Shown one piece after another: positions 52,694 to 62,104 of a stretch of 64,000 nt of DNA. Position numbers and translations under genes: made by a program. This DNA comes from Bradyrhizobium zhanjiangense (GTDB lineage: Bacteria; Pseudomonadota; Alphaproteobacteria; Rhizobiales; Xanthobacteraceae): contig NZ_CP022221.1 of assembly GCF_004114935.1 (NCBI RefSeq), forward strand, positions 6,593,001 to 6,657,000. The letters are read 5' to 3'. The notes under the pieces were generated by a model. That model did no database searches. It worked only from the letters and a program-made list of their open reading frames with translations, and was not told where the DNA came from. The stretch's first letter is position 1, and each line of letters begins with the position of its first letter.

Positions 52694-54172
52694 CTATCGT
52701 TGCAGTGATTGATCGACGAAGATGCGAACGCGGCCGACGTCCTCGATCTCGCGGTAGTGACTGAGCTCCTTTTGCAGTTCGGGATCCGAATTGGCCCAGG
52801 CCAACCAGTTGAACTCGAACGTGCTCAGCAGATAGGTATCCACGAGAATGACATTTGGCCGGCCGTTTCGCAGATCCGCCAGCAAATGCCGTCGTTCGAA
52901 ATTGATGATGCCTTCCAATTTCGCCCGCTCCTCTTCGGTCGGGTGCGAGCTGTTCTCGCGCAGTATTGCGCCGGCCGCCAAGAGCTGCGCACACGAGCTG
53001 CCCACCCAAGTGCCGCCGATCTGACGGACGAGCGGATGCCCCAGACCGATGTGGTCGGTGATCGTAAGCAGCCGCGGCTGCTTCACGACGGCCTGGACAC
53101 GCTCCTGCAGCGGCGGAAACCCCGGAGCCGGTGAGGACAAATAGAGCCCGAGGGCCACAATCGTAGCGAGGCCACCGATCACGATGAGCATTCGCACCGT
53201 CTTCGTGCAAACCTGTAGCAACGGCGCCGCAATCGCAAACAGGCAAAGCGCAAAAGCCGTATATGGCCAACCCTTGCCCTGAACAAGGAAACCCGCGGCT
53301 CCGCCGATCGCTGCGCCCAGCCAAGGGATTGCATCGCTCCGCATTTCCAGCGTTTCACGGCCAAACAGCCACAGGAAGCCGATGGAAGCCCCTATCACGG
53401 CAATTGGAATGGGGAGCAGGCTATCAAATTCCCTTCTGATCGGCAGATAGGCCTCGGCGACCATCGGGGCATAGGTGGAGAGATAGGCGGGGAAGAGCGC
53501 TACGACCACCGCCCCGTAGCCGATGACAACAGCGGCGGCCGTGCATGCTTCCGAGGTGAACAAGGGTCTTAGAGAACGCCGGCGGAGTGCGCCCAGGAGG
53601 ATCGGGAGGCCTGCCACCAGAGCAAAGAAGGGCTTGATACTCATGGCCAGCCCCGCCCCCGCTCCGACGACGATCGCGACCCATCCAGGATCGAGCCCAC
53701 GCCAGCGCAGTGCGGTGATAGCGACAAACGGGGTCAGTGCGATGACCGCGATGTGTTCACGTTGTCCGAATATGGCACCTGGTAGAATTGCGAGCAGAAG
53801 CGCAAACGACCATGTTGAAATACTTCGCTCCCGGGCTCCCAGCTTTGCGGCCGCAGCTGCTCGGTCCATCATCAGAAGCGCACCGGCGATCTCGACAATC
53901 ACGAGGACGATGACGATGAATTCGGCTGCAACGCCGGTCATTCGGGACAGCATCACCGCCGGCATGTACATGTAGACTGACAGGGGCGGGTTGGACTCGA
54001 AGAGGTCGACCCCAAGCTTCCGGCCATCCAGGATTTTTTCGTTTGCAGTCAGGAGCCAGCCCAAATCCGCGTTGAGAACGAGCGGGATTTGAATGACCAA
54101 GGCCGCCAGGAGGATCGCAGCCACGACAATCCAACGTCGTTTTGCGCTGAATTTGTCATCTAGCAGACCCAC
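52694..54172 (-). CDS. Polytopic membrane protein, possible GT-C-type glycosyltransferase
   Basis: This 492-residue protein has about ten hydrophobic segments, beginning with WIVVAAILLAALVIQIPLVL, and a soluble C-terminal domain of about 130 residues. The first loop reads DGRKLGVDLFESNPPLSVYM, with acidic residues in the position where lipid-sugar-dependent GT-C enzymes have their catalytic Asp. The C-terminal part contains VDTYLLSTFEFNWLAW. No named family is certain. It is flanked by unrelated genes and its codon usage looks a little less GC-biased than its neighbours. Confidence 0.6.
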   Translation of the reverse strand: MGLLDDKFSAKRRWIVVAAILLAALVIQIPLVLNADLGWLLTANEKILDGRKLGVDLFESNPPLSVYMYMPAVMLSRMTGVAAEFIVIVLVIVEIAGALLMMDRAAAAAKLGARERSISTWSFALLLAILPGAIFGQREHIAVIALTPFVAITALRWRGLDPGWVAIVVGAGAGLAMSIKPFFALVAGLPILLGALRRRSLRPLFTSEACTAAAVVIGYGAVVVALFPAYLSTYAPMVAEAYLPIRREFDSLLPIPIAVIGASIGFLWLFGRETLEMRSDAIPWLGAAIGGAAGFLVQGKGWPYTAFALCLFAIAAPLLQVCTKTVRMLIVIGGLATIVALGLYLSSPAPGFPPLQERVQAVVKQPRLLTITDHIGLGHPLVRQIGGTWVGSSCAQLLAAGAILRENSSHPTEEERAKLEGIINFERRHLLADLRNGRPNVILVDTYLLSTFEFNWLAWANSDPELQKELSHYREIEDVGRVRIFVDQSLQR

Positions 54173-54279
54173 GGCGTGACCTTCTCTTTCAGAGCAGCCC
54201 GTGGAGCCTTAAGCGGACATCCGCATCCATCGGGCATCTGCCGTCTTTAGCGTACGCGCCCTAAAAGAGGGTAACAGCG

Positions 54280-55512
54280 CTACCCCGCCATCACCCCGCC
54301 CCGCCGGATCAGTTCCTTGCCGACCGCGGCCAGATGCACCTGGTCCGGCCCGTCGCCGATGCGGATGAAGCGGGCGTAGACGTAAGCGCGGGCGAGGAAC
54401 GTGTCCTGCGAGACGCCGGCCGCGCCGTGGATCTGAATGGCGCGGTCGATGACGCGGGCGGCCATGCTGGGCACCACGATCTTGGCGGCCGCGATCAGAT
54501 CGCGTGCGGCCTTGTTTCCTTCGCGGTCCATCTTGTCGGCGGCCTGCAGGGTGAGCAGCCGCGCCTGCGCGATCTCGCAGAAGGAGTGCGCGATGTCCTC
54601 GCGCACCGAGCCCTGCTCGGCCAGCGGCTTGCCGAAGGCTGTGCGGGAGACCGCGCGCTGGCACATCAATTCCAGCGCACGCTGGGCGCAGCCGATCAGC
54701 CGCATGCAATGGTGGATGCGGCCGGGGCCGAGCCTTCCTTGCGCGATCTCGAAGCCGCGGCCCTCGCCGAGCAGGATGTTCTCGGCGGGCACACGGACGT
54801 TGTCGTAGACGATCTCGGGATGGCCGACCGGCGCGTCGTCGTAGCCGTAGGTCAGCATGTCGCGGACGATGCGCACGCCGGGCGTTGCCTTCGGCACCAG
54901 GATCATGGATTGCTGGCGATGACGATCGGGATGGTCGGGCGCGGTCTTGCCCATCACGATCAGGATCTCGCAATCCTCGTTCATCGCGCCAGATGTGAAC
55001 CACTTCCGGCCGTTGATGACGTAGTCGCCGCCGTCGCGCCTGATCTCGCACTGGATGTTGGTGGCATCGCTGGAGGCAACCTGCGGCTCCGTCATCGAGA
55101 AGCCGGAGCGGATGCGTCCCTCCAAGAGTGGCTTCAGCCAGCGCTCCTGCTGCGCCGGCGTGCCGTAGTTCGCCAGCACCTCCATGTTGCCGACATCAGG
55201 GGCCGAGCAGTTGAAAACCTCGGGCGCCCACAGGATGCGGCCCATGATCTCCTTCACGGGCGCGTATTCGAGATTGGTCAGGCTTGAGTTGGGAAGATCT
55301 GGGCCGTGCTCACCGGAGAGAAACAGGTTCCAGAGCCCCTGCTCCCGCGCCAGCCGCTTCAGGTCCTGGAGCACGGGCGGCGTCTTGTAGCGCGCAGCTT
55401 CCGGCTTGACCTGCTCGTAATAGAGCTCCTCGACAGGCTCGACATGCGTCCGCATGAATTGGCGGACGCGGTCTTGGAGCTCGAGCGAACGGGGAGAGTG
55501 TTGAAAGTCCAG
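54280..55512 (-). CDS. Acyl-CoA dehydrogenase family protein, apparently with a CTG start
   Basis: This FAD enzyme of about 410 residues oxidises acyl-CoA thioesters at the alpha-beta bond. It shows [18 protein letters not shown] (FAD contact), [19 protein letters not shown] and the C-terminal [18 protein letters not shown]. The N-terminus typical for this subgroup begins with a [18 protein letters not shown] segment. No ATG or GTG precedes it; the codon in that place is CTG, with AGGAGG exactly 5 bases before it. The longer open frame to 55593 lies in a palindromic repeat. The downstream ATG at residue 20 would delete conserved sequence. Confidence 0.85.
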   Translation of the reverse strand: MDFQHSPRSLELQDRVRQFMRTHVEPVEELYYEQVKPEAARYKTPPVLQDLKRLAREQGLWNLFLSGEHGPDLPNSSLTNLEYAPVKEIMGRILWAPEVFNCSAPDVGNMEVLANYGTPAQQERWLKPLLEGRIRSGFSMTEPQVASSDATNIQCEIRRDGGDYVINGRKWFTSGAMNEDCEILIVMGKTAPDHPDRHRQQSMILVPKATPGVRIVRDMLTYGYDDAPVGHPEIVYDNVRVPAENILLGEGRGFEIAQGRLGPGRIHHCMRLIGCAQRALELMCQRAVSRTAFGKPLAEQGSVREDIAHSFCEIAQARLLTLQAADKMDREGNKAARDLIAAAKIVVPSMAARVIDRAIQIHGAAGVSQDTFLARAYVYARFIRIGDGPDQVHLAAVGKELIRRGGVMAG

Positions 55513-55528
55513 GGTGGCCTCCTCTTCG

Positions 55529-55673
55529 CTTCTCCCCTTGCGGGAGAAGGTGGCGCGAAGCGCCGGATGAGGGGTATCTCTCCTTGCGTCCAAATAAGAG
55601 TTGGACCCGCGGAGACATACTCACCCGGCTCGCCGCTTCGCGGCGATCCACCCTCTCCCGCAAGGGGAGAGGG
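55529..55673. repeat. Palindromic intergenic repeat, family C
   Basis: CTTCTCCCCTTGCGGGAGAAGG and CCCTCTCCCGCAAGGGGAGAG are inverted copies at the two ends, with GGCGCGAAGCGCC and TCGCCGCTTCGCGGCGA hairpins between. The internal TTGGACCCGCGGAGA block matches the GGACTCGCGGAGAG block in the copy at 17519. It lies immediately before the acyl-CoA dehydrogenase ribosome site. Confidence 0.82.
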
Positions 55674-55695
55674 CTTCTGTGGCGTTCGCCACCGC

Positions 55696-56907
55696 TCACG
55701 TCCCGCGCAGCAGCTCGCTTGCCACGACCCAGTCGTTGCCGTCGAACTGGAGCATGTAGCCGTCCTTGATCGGGCGGAAATCCTGCGGCGTGGTGTTGAG
55801 GGTGATGCCGGGCATCAGCAGCGACAGCGGCACGTTCTTCATGTGCGATGCCTGCGCCATGATGTTCTCGCGCGTCAGATTGTCCTTGCACTGCTTCAGC
55901 AGCACCACCAGCGCCTCGGCGACGGTGTAGCCGTAGAGGCCGGCGACGTTGTTGACGTCGGCATTGGGCAGGCGTTTCTTCATGAAGTCGATATAGGCGG
56001 ACATCGCCGGATCGTCCTTCGGCTGCTCGACGAAAGGCTTGAGCGCGCCGAGCGACAGCACGCCCTTGCCGGCATCGAGGCCCGCCGGCACCATCACGGT
56101 CGCCTTGTTGGCGCAGCCGGAGGCGAGGAAGCGTGTCGGCTGCCAGCCGACCTCATGGGCCTTGCGGATCGCCTGCGCACAGGCGCGCGGCGTCACCGAA
56201 TAGATCATGAAGACGTCAGCCTTGGTATTGGCGAGCGTCAGCACCTGGGAATCGACGGTGGGGTCAGCGACCTCGAAGCTCGAGGCCATCGCGATCGCCT
56301 TGTCGGCGTCGGCACCGAGCGCTTCCCTGATGCCGCGCAGATATTCCTTGCCGGCGTCGTCGTTCTGATAGAGCACCGCAAAGCGCGCATTCGGGTTCTT
56401 GGCGCGGGCATAGGCGACGTCGATCGCGGCTTCGCTGGTGTAGTTCGGCGCCCAGGGCAGCGCCATCGACCAGGGCATGTTGGCGGGATCGTTCCACTTC
56501 GAGGCCGAACTGATCAAGAACAGCTGCGGCACCTTGTTGCTGTTCAGGTATTTTGCGATCGCCGAGCTCGGCGCGGTGCCCATGGTGGCGAAGATGAAGG
56601 CGACGCCCTCGCCCTCGACCAGCCGCCGCGCCGCTTCCATGGTCTTCGGCGGCGAGAACGCATCATCGAGCGTGACGAGATTGAGCTTGCGTCCGTTGAC
56701 ACCGCCCTTCTCGTTGACTTCGTCGAAATAGGCCGCGATCACCCTGCCGGTGATGCTGAGCGGAGAAGCCGGCCCGCTATAGGGCATGGTGTTGCCGATC
56801 TTGATCTCGGTGTCAGTGACGCCGGGACCGTAGGATTTTTGCGCGGCAGCGGGCGTGGACAGACAGGCGGCGGCCAGCGCTGCGGCCAAGACCAAAGCGG
56901 CTTTCAT
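55696..56907 (-). CDS. ABC transporter substrate-binding protein (branched-chain amino acid type)
   Basis: This 403-residue periplasmic binding protein of the LivJ type (Peripla_BP_6) has a signal peptide (MKAALVLAAALAAACLSTPAAAQ) and then GPGVTDTEIKIGNTMPYSGP. The two-lobe pattern is visible, for example FAVLYQNDDAGKEYLRGIRE. Members bind amino acids, aromatic acids or other small acids. No permease or ATPase genes are adjacent, so the transporter core is elsewhere. The acyl-CoA dehydrogenase gene follows 184 bases downstream in the same direction, with a family-C repeat between. Confidence 0.9.
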   Translation of the reverse strand: MKAALVLAAALAAACLSTPAAAQKSYGPGVTDTEIKIGNTMPYSGPASPLSITGRVIAAYFDEVNEKGGVNGRKLNLVTLDDAFSPPKTMEAARRLVEGEGVAFIFATMGTAPSSAIAKYLNSNKVPQLFLISSASKWNDPANMPWSMALPWAPNYTSEAAIDVAYARAKNPNARFAVLYQNDDAGKEYLRGIREALGADADKAIAMASSFEVADPTVDSQVLTLANTKADVFMIYSVTPRACAQAIRKAHEVGWQPTRFLASGCANKATVMVPAGLDAGKGVLSLGALKPFVEQPKDDPAMSAYIDFMKKRLPNADVNNVAGLYGYTVAEALVVLLKQCKDNLTRENIMAQASHMKNVPLSLLMPGITLNTTPQDFRPIKDGYMLQFDGNDWVVASELLRGT

Positions 56908-57033
56908 GGTTTCTCCCGGTGATCTTTCGTCCGCGCGAGGCGGTCACGCGGCGCGCTGCTTCTTGTCAGCGCGCCAGCTCAGCGGAGTTCCGCAAGATGG
57001 TCTTGCGTCGAGTTGCTGATGGCCTCTTCCACT

Positions 57034-57609
57034 CTAGCGGCGCCGCTTCAAGCTGAAGCCGAGGCTGATCCAGCCGGCACCCGCCATGATCAGGTCGATG
57101 CCGAGGAACAGGCCGAGGATGTAGACGCTGTTCACGGGCCAGCGCGCCACGATCAAGAGGCCGAGCAGCAGCGTGATGGCACCCGACAGCGCTACCCAAA
57201 CCCACGGGCTTTCGCGCTTCATGCTGAAGGCGAGAAACAGCCGGACGACGCCCGAGGCGATCAGCGAGGCGCCCAGGAACAGCGTCAGCAGGACTGCCGC
57301 GAACAGTGGGTTCTCGAAGGTCAGGAAGCCCGCGATGACATAGAGCACGCCGAGCAAGGCCCAGACCAAAAACTTGCCCCAGCTCTTCATCTGAAATGCG
57401 CCGATGATCTCGGCCGCGCCCGCGACGATCATCATCGCGCCGACCACGATCACGCTCGCCACCGTCGCCATCACCACGCTGCCGAGCGCGACGAAGCCGG
57501 CGACGAGGTAGATGACACCGAGCGCGACGATCCAGCCCCATTTGGCATGCAGCGCCGCGATGCCAGAGCCAAGGCCAAGACGATGGGAGGTATCCGATGC
57601 ACTTGTCAT
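57034..57609 (-). CDS. HdeD-like DUF308 membrane protein
   Basis: This protein of about 191 residues has six hydrophobic segments arranged as three repeated hairpins (for example WIVALGVIYLVAGFVALGS, LLGVLYVIAGFLTFENPLF and GAITLLLGLLIVARWP), typical of the HdeD/DUF308 family. E. coli HdeD is linked to acid resistance; the function in rhizobia is not known. The ATG at 57609 (MTSASDTSHRLG) is followed at once by the family region, so the open frame to 57708 is not needed. It is monocistronic. Confidence 0.82.
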   Translation of the reverse strand: MTSASDTSHRLGLGSGIAALHAKWGWIVALGVIYLVAGFVALGSVVMATVASVIVVGAMMIVAGAAEIIGAFQMKSWGKFLVWALLGVLYVIAGFLTFENPLFAAVLLTLFLGASLIASGVVRLFLAFSMKRESPWVWVALSGAITLLLGLLIVARWPVNSVYILGLFLGIDLIMAGAGWISLGFSLKRRR

Positions 57610-57737
57610 GACGCCACTCCTGCATGCGAAGCCCGGAGACACTCGCCAGGATAGCACAGGTCGATCCGGGACGACAGCCAGCAGAGCAGCCGCTGACGGC
57701 AACAACATTGACGCAAATCAAGATCGGATGCGGCGCG

Positions 57738-59261
57738 TCAGGCGCGCGACCGCTCCATCTCGAGCTCGGCCTTGAGATTGTCGAGATCGCGGTAAATCGA
57801 AGCAACCGCGATCACCCGGCCGCCCCTGCGGTATTTCAGCAGGCAGTCCTTGCCGGGTACGCTGCCGTCGATCGCGACGTCGTCGAAGTTCTCGGCGTGA
57901 CCGACATAGTTGATCGGCACGTCGTAGTGCTGGGACCAGAAGAACGGCACCGCATCGAAGCGCTCGCGCTTGCCGAGCATGTTGCGCGCCGCGGTCTGAC
58001 CTTGCCGCTCCGCCACCACCCAATGCTCGACGCGGATGGTCTGCCGGGAATGCGGATCGGGCCAGCGCGCGATGTCGCCGGCGGCGAAGATGCCGGATAC
58101 GCTGGTTTCGAGATATTCGCTCACGCTCACACCGCGATCGGCGGCAAGGCCCGCTTGCTCGGCGAGCGAGAGGCGCGGCTTGACGCCGATGCCGACCACG
58201 ACGAGATCGGCCTCGATCACCGCGCCGCTCTTCAGCGTCGCGCGCATGCCATCGAGCTTTTCCACCGTATCCTTCAAGTGGAAGATGACGCCATTCTCTT
58301 CATGCAGTGACCGGACGAAATCGCCCATCTCGGCGCCGAGCACCTTCTGCATCGGCCGTTCTTCCGGCGCGACCACATGGACTTCCAGCTTGCGCGCGCG
58401 CAAGGAAGCCGCGACCTCGAGACCAATGAAGCTCGCGCCGATCACGAGCGCGCGTTTTGCGCTGCCCGCCGCCGTGATGATGGCGCGGCTGTCGGCGACG
58501 GATCGCAAGGTGTGGACATGCGGCTGATCGGCTCCGGGGATCTGGAGCTTCACCGGCTCGGCCCCGGTCGCAAGCAGAAGCCGGTCGAACGGCAGCCTGT
58601 CGCCATTGCCCAGCGTGACGCTGCGAGATTTGGGATCGATCGCAGAAACATTCGTGTTGAGCCTGAGATCGATACCGGCGTCCCGATAGTAATCCTCGGG
58701 CCGTAACGGCAGCCAGTCCTCCGGCGCGTTGCCGGCAAGATAGTCTTTGGAGAGGTTCGGCCGGTCGGCCGGCATCGCGCCGTCACTGCTCAGCATGGTG
58801 ATGGCGCCGGCAAACCCCTCGCGCCGGAGCGTGTCGGCCGCGGCGAAGCCGGCCGCGCCGCCGCCGACGATCACGAATTTCTCCGGCGTCGGCGCGCTGC
58901 GATGTGCTGCCGACGGCTTCGGTGCCTCGCGCTTGCGCTGAACGACGATGCTGTCCCGATCGCGCGTGAGCTCCCACACCGCCAGCGCGTTCAGCGCCGG
59001 CGGGCGGGTGGCTTCGCCTGTGCGCAGGGAGAAGCAGGCGTGATGCCATGGACAGCGGATGGTGTCGCCGACCACCAGCCCTTCGGCGAGCGGGCCGTGG
59101 TAGTGGCTGCAGGCCGGCTCGATCGCAAAAATCTCGCTGCCGAACTGCACCAGCAGGACGTCTTCCTCGCCGACATGGCCGAGCAATTTGCCGTCCTTGA
59201 AATCGGCGGGCGACACGCCCCTGGTCAGATCGGGTCCGCTCGGCTTGTTGTCCTCGGTCAT
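57738..59261 (-). CDS. Rieske-FAD oxidoreductase (apoptosis-inducing-factor-like ferredoxin reductase)
   Basis: This 507-residue fusion has residues 1 to about 105 as a Rieske [2Fe-2S] domain (CSHYHGPL and CPWHHACFSL supply the two Cys and two His). Residues about 125-507 form a pyridine-nucleotide-disulfide-type reductase with FVIVGGGAAGFAAADTLRRE, the NAD-binding GASFIGLEVAASLRARKLEV and the FAD-contact GIFAAGDIARW. Such proteins move electrons from NAD(P)H to an unknown partner. It is 31 bases downstream of the folE stop and might share its transcript. Confidence 0.9.
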   Translation of the reverse strand: MTEDNKPSGPDLTRGVSPADFKDGKLLGHVGEEDVLLVQFGSEIFAIEPACSHYHGPLAEGLVVGDTIRCPWHHACFSLRTGEATRPPALNALAVWELTRDRDSIVVQRKREAPKPSAAHRSAPTPEKFVIVGGGAAGFAAADTLRREGFAGAITMLSSDGAMPADRPNLSKDYLAGNAPEDWLPLRPEDYYRDAGIDLRLNTNVSAIDPKSRSVTLGNGDRLPFDRLLLATGAEPVKLQIPGADQPHVHTLRSVADSRAIITAAGSAKRALVIGASFIGLEVAASLRARKLEVHVVAPEERPMQKVLGAEMGDFVRSLHEENGVIFHLKDTVEKLDGMRATLKSGAVIEADLVVVGIGVKPRLSLAEQAGLAADRGVSVSEYLETSVSGIFAAGDIARWPDPHSRQTIRVEHWVVAERQGQTAARNMLGKRERFDAVPFFWSQHYDVPINYVGHAENFDDVAIDGSVPGKDCLLKYRRGGRVIAVASIYRDLDNLKAELEMERSRA

Positions 59262-59292
59262 GGCACCGTCTCCTTGGCTCGCGCCGCGTGGC

Positions 59293-59919
59293 TCACGTGT
59301 CCGAATTGGCTAACCCCAACAACTCCTGTCGTGTCAGCGCATTGTCACGGAACACCCCCAGCATGCGACTGGTGACGAGATCGGTCCCGGGCTTGTACGC
59401 GCCGCGCGTGGTCATGCAGTGATGCGTCGCCTTGATGATGACGCCGACGCCTTGAGGCTCCAGCACGTCGTTGATGGTGTTGGCGATCTGCGCAGTCATC
59501 TTCTCCTGGATCTGGAGGCGCTTGGCATAGATGTCCACGACCCGCGCCAGCTTGGAGATGCCGACCACGCGCCCTTGCGGGATATAGGCGACCCAGGCGC
59601 GACCGACGATCGGTGCTATGTGGTGCTCGCAATGGCTTTCGAAGCGCACACCGCGCAGGACGATCATCTCGTCATAGCCTTCGATCTCCTCGAAGGTCTT
59701 TTGCAGGATTTCGGTCGGATCCAGCGCATAGCCGGAAAAATATTCTTCGAAGGCACGCGCAACCCGATCCGGCGTGTCGCGCAGGCCGTCGCGCGCGGGA
59801 TCATCGCCCGCCCAGCGGATCATCGTCCGGACCGCTTGCTCGACCTCCGCCCGATCAGGTCGCTCGGTTGGCCTCTGCGCCACCGCGACACGTTCCAGCT
59901 TGCGCACTTGCGACTTCAT
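59293..59919 (-). CDS. folE: GTP cyclohydrolase I FolE
   Basis: This 208-residue enzyme makes 7,8-dihydroneopterin triphosphate, the first step of folate synthesis. The zinc ligands are in [12 protein letters not shown] (Cys and His) and in HHCMTTRG (Cys). The signature [20 protein letters not shown] and the C-terminal [14 protein letters not shown] are intact. Residues 1-20 are a variable, basic N-terminus. Type IA, so zinc-dependent. Confidence 0.96.
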   Translation of the reverse strand: MKSQVRKLERVAVAQRPTERPDRAEVEQAVRTMIRWAGDDPARDGLRDTPDRVARAFEEYFSGYALDPTEILQKTFEEIEGYDEMIVLRGVRFESHCEHHIAPIVGRAWVAYIPQGRVVGISKLARVVDIYAKRLQIQEKMTAQIANTINDVLEPQGVGVIIKATHHCMTTRGAYKPGTDLVTSRMLGVFRDNALTRQELLGLANSDT

Positions 59920-60050
59920 CTAGATCCTCCCTGCAACGAGCCGCGACACAGAGGCGGCCCCACAGCTTGGACGGCTGCAATCGGAAAAGGTTCCCAGGAT
60001 CAGGAAAAATCGGAAGGACGACAAGCCAGCCGCGAGACGAGAACCCGGCT

Positions 60051-60941
60051 CTATGAGGCCGCCTTCCGGACATCGAGCACGGCCTGCGCCCATTCGGCCG
60101 GCCGCTCCTGCGGCAAATTATGACCGGCGCCCGCGAACACGCGCCGTTCGAAAAAGCCCTCGAACTTGCGCGCGTGGTGGGCGGTGCCGGGATTGACGCC
60201 GTCGCTGTCGCCGTCGATCGCGATCGTCGGGACGCGGATCGGCGGTTGGCTTGCAAGCTTGGCCTCGATCGCGGCATAGGCGGGATCGCCTGCGACCAGT
60301 GCATAGCGGTGACGATAGGAGTGGATCACGACATCGACGAAATCGGGGTTGTCGAACGACGCGGCGCTCTTCTCGAACGTGGCGTCGTCGAATATCCATT
60401 TCGGCGACCACATCGACCAGAGCTGACGCGCAAAGCCGCGCCGGTTGCGCTCCAGCGCGCGGCGGCCACGCTCGTTGTGGAACAGATATTGATACCAGAG
60501 CGCGGCCTCCTCCGGCGGTGAGGCCGGCTCCATCGCGCGGGCGATGTTCTGGATGTTGTAGGAATTGCCTGAGACGAGTCCAATCACGCGCTCCGGAAAG
60601 AGTGCTGATACCACGCAGGCGGCGCGTCCGCCCCAGTCATAGCCGCCGACGACCGCACGCTTGATGCCGAGTGCGTCCATGAAGGCCAGCAGGTCGGCGC
60701 CGAGCGCCGCTTGCTCGCCGGAGCGCAGCGTCTCGGCCGCACGAAACCGCGTCGGCCCGTAGCCGCGCAGCCAGGGCACCAGCACCCGTGCGCCGGCTTG
60801 TGCGATCAACGGCGCGGTTTCCGCGTAGGCGTTCACGTCATAGGGAAAGCCGTGGCCCATGATGCAGGGCCAGCCATCGGGCGCGCCGTAGTCGAGATAG
60901 GCGATGTCGAGGATATCGGTGGTGATAGTTTTTTGTTGCAT
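60051..60941 (-). CDS. Alpha/beta-hydrolase, epoxide hydrolase / dehalogenase-like
   Basis: This protein of about 296 residues has HGFPYDVNAY (oxyanion HGxP motif) and the nucleophile elbow GGYDWGGRA, where the nucleophile is Asp and not Ser. GAGHNLPQERP near the C-terminus supplies the catalytic His. An Asp nucleophile with HGFP is characteristic of epoxide hydrolases and haloalkane dehalogenases. The start at 60941 (MQQKTITTDILDIAYLDYG) is chosen because the open frame upstream is in a palindromic repeat. Confidence 0.85.
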   Translation of the reverse strand: MQQKTITTDILDIAYLDYGAPDGWPCIMGHGFPYDVNAYAETAPLIAQAGARVLVPWLRGYGPTRFRAAETLRSGEQAALGADLLAFMDALGIKRAVVGGYDWGGRAACVVSALFPERVIGLVSGNSYNIQNIARAMEPASPPEEAALWYQYLFHNERGRRALERNRRGFARQLWSMWSPKWIFDDATFEKSAASFDNPDFVDVVIHSYRHRYALVAGDPAYAAIEAKLASQPPIRVPTIAIDGDSDGVNPGTAHHARKFEGFFERRVFAGAGHNLPQERPAEWAQAVLDVRKAAS

Positions 60942-60968
60942 GATTTTCTCACCGATTGACGCGATGTC

Positions 60969-61049
60969 GTAGCCCGGATGGAGCGCAGCGGAATACGGGA
61001 TTCGCGGATGCAGGCGTCCCCGCATTCCGCTTCGCTCCATGCGGGCTAC
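60969..61049. repeat. Palindromic intergenic repeat, family E (GTAGCCCGG...CGGGCTAC)
   Basis: GTAGCCCGGATGGAGCGCAG is inversely repeated as TTCGCTCCATGCGGGCTAC, with GCGGAATACGGG/CCGCATTCCGC in between. It lies between the HD-domain gene stop (61061) and the alpha/beta hydrolase start (60941). One copy is present in this window. Confidence 0.8.
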
Positions 61050-61060
61050 GACGAGCTGAT

Positions 61061-61888
61061 CTATCTCTGCGGACCGGACAGCGAGATGTCGCGTTCGGCG
61101 CGGAACACGTTGCTGTAGAGATTGGCGATCCACTGCCGGCCGATCTCGGTCTTGTTGAGATAGCCGATCTCGGTCTGGATGTGCGGTGCGACGCTGTTCC
61201 AGTAGAACTGCGGATAGCGGTTGACGATGTCGGCGGGCGAGTCGTAGCCGAGCTGGCGGTTGATGCCGACCTCTTCGAACTCGTAATAGAGCGCGTTGGC
61301 CTTGCGCAGATAGTTGGGATCGCCGAGCTGGCCGATGAAATCGGCGGCGCGCAGGATCGAGGCTTCGTCGTCGTACTCCTGGCCCTCGCGGGCCGGAAAG
61401 CGGGTACCTTCGATGGCGCGCGCGATGCGCTCAGAGTCGAGGCCGCGGATCGGCGGCAGCCGCCGACGCACAAAGAGTTTCGAGCGATCAACGTGATACA
61501 TCATCAGACTGGCATCCGACGCGCCCCGCGGCAGCGACACCTTGGTCCCGGCCTCGTTGATGATGAAACCGTCGTCGTCATCCTCCGGAAACAAGCCGCG
61601 GACATAACCGATGTCATGCGCAAGGCAGGCGATCAGGATATGGAGGTAGTCGTCCGCCGCAAGATGCGCATGGAGATTGCGTCCCGTGAGGATCGCCTGA
61701 GCGGCCAGAGTCACCAGCATCGTATGCTCGATGTTGTGGTACAGCGCGTCGCTGTTGCCGATGCATTCCATCGCGGTGCGCGTCGAACCCTCCAGCACCC
61801 GGGCAGAGGGCTCGTCGTACCGGCGACGCATGAACGAGCCCAGCATCTTCTCCAGGGTCTCGGCCGCCAGTCGCGGTAACGTCATCAT
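61061..61888 (-). CDS. HD-domain phosphohydrolase family protein
   Basis: This 275-residue protein carries the HD metal motif as YHNIEHTMLV (His), then ACLAHDIGYVRG (the HD pair) and a downstream Asp in LRAADFIGQLGDP. The fold resembles that of bacterial PDEase-like or nucleotidase HD proteins; a c-di-GMP role cannot be inferred because no HD-GYP motif is present. The start at 61888 is an ATG. It has no strong neighbour link; the transglutaminase gene is 216 bases upstream. Confidence 0.78.
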   Translation of the reverse strand: MMTLPRLAAETLEKMLGSFMRRRYDEPSARVLEGSTRTAMECIGNSDALYHNIEHTMLVTLAAQAILTGRNLHAHLAADDYLHILIACLAHDIGYVRGLFPEDDDDGFIINEAGTKVSLPRGASDASLMMYHVDRSKLFVRRRLPPIRGLDSERIARAIEGTRFPAREGQEYDDEASILRAADFIGQLGDPNYLRKANALYYEFEEVGINRQLGYDSPADIVNRYPQFYWNSVAPHIQTEIGYLNKTEIGRQWIANLYSNVFRAERDISLSGPQR

Positions 61889-62104
61889 GGATGCAGCCCC
61901 GTCTGTCGATGGTATTCCACGCCAACTCCCGACGTTTCATTCTTGTCCTCGGCGCACCAGTCAGCATAGCCCATCTTGGGCCGAGGGACCAAATCCCGGA
62001 ACGAGAACGCGAAAATATATTGCAGTTGCGCTCCGCTATATCGCGATTGCAGCGATGGGGCGACACATCCTAGAGGTGCCGGCGTCCGGACCGCAAGATT
62101 GAGG

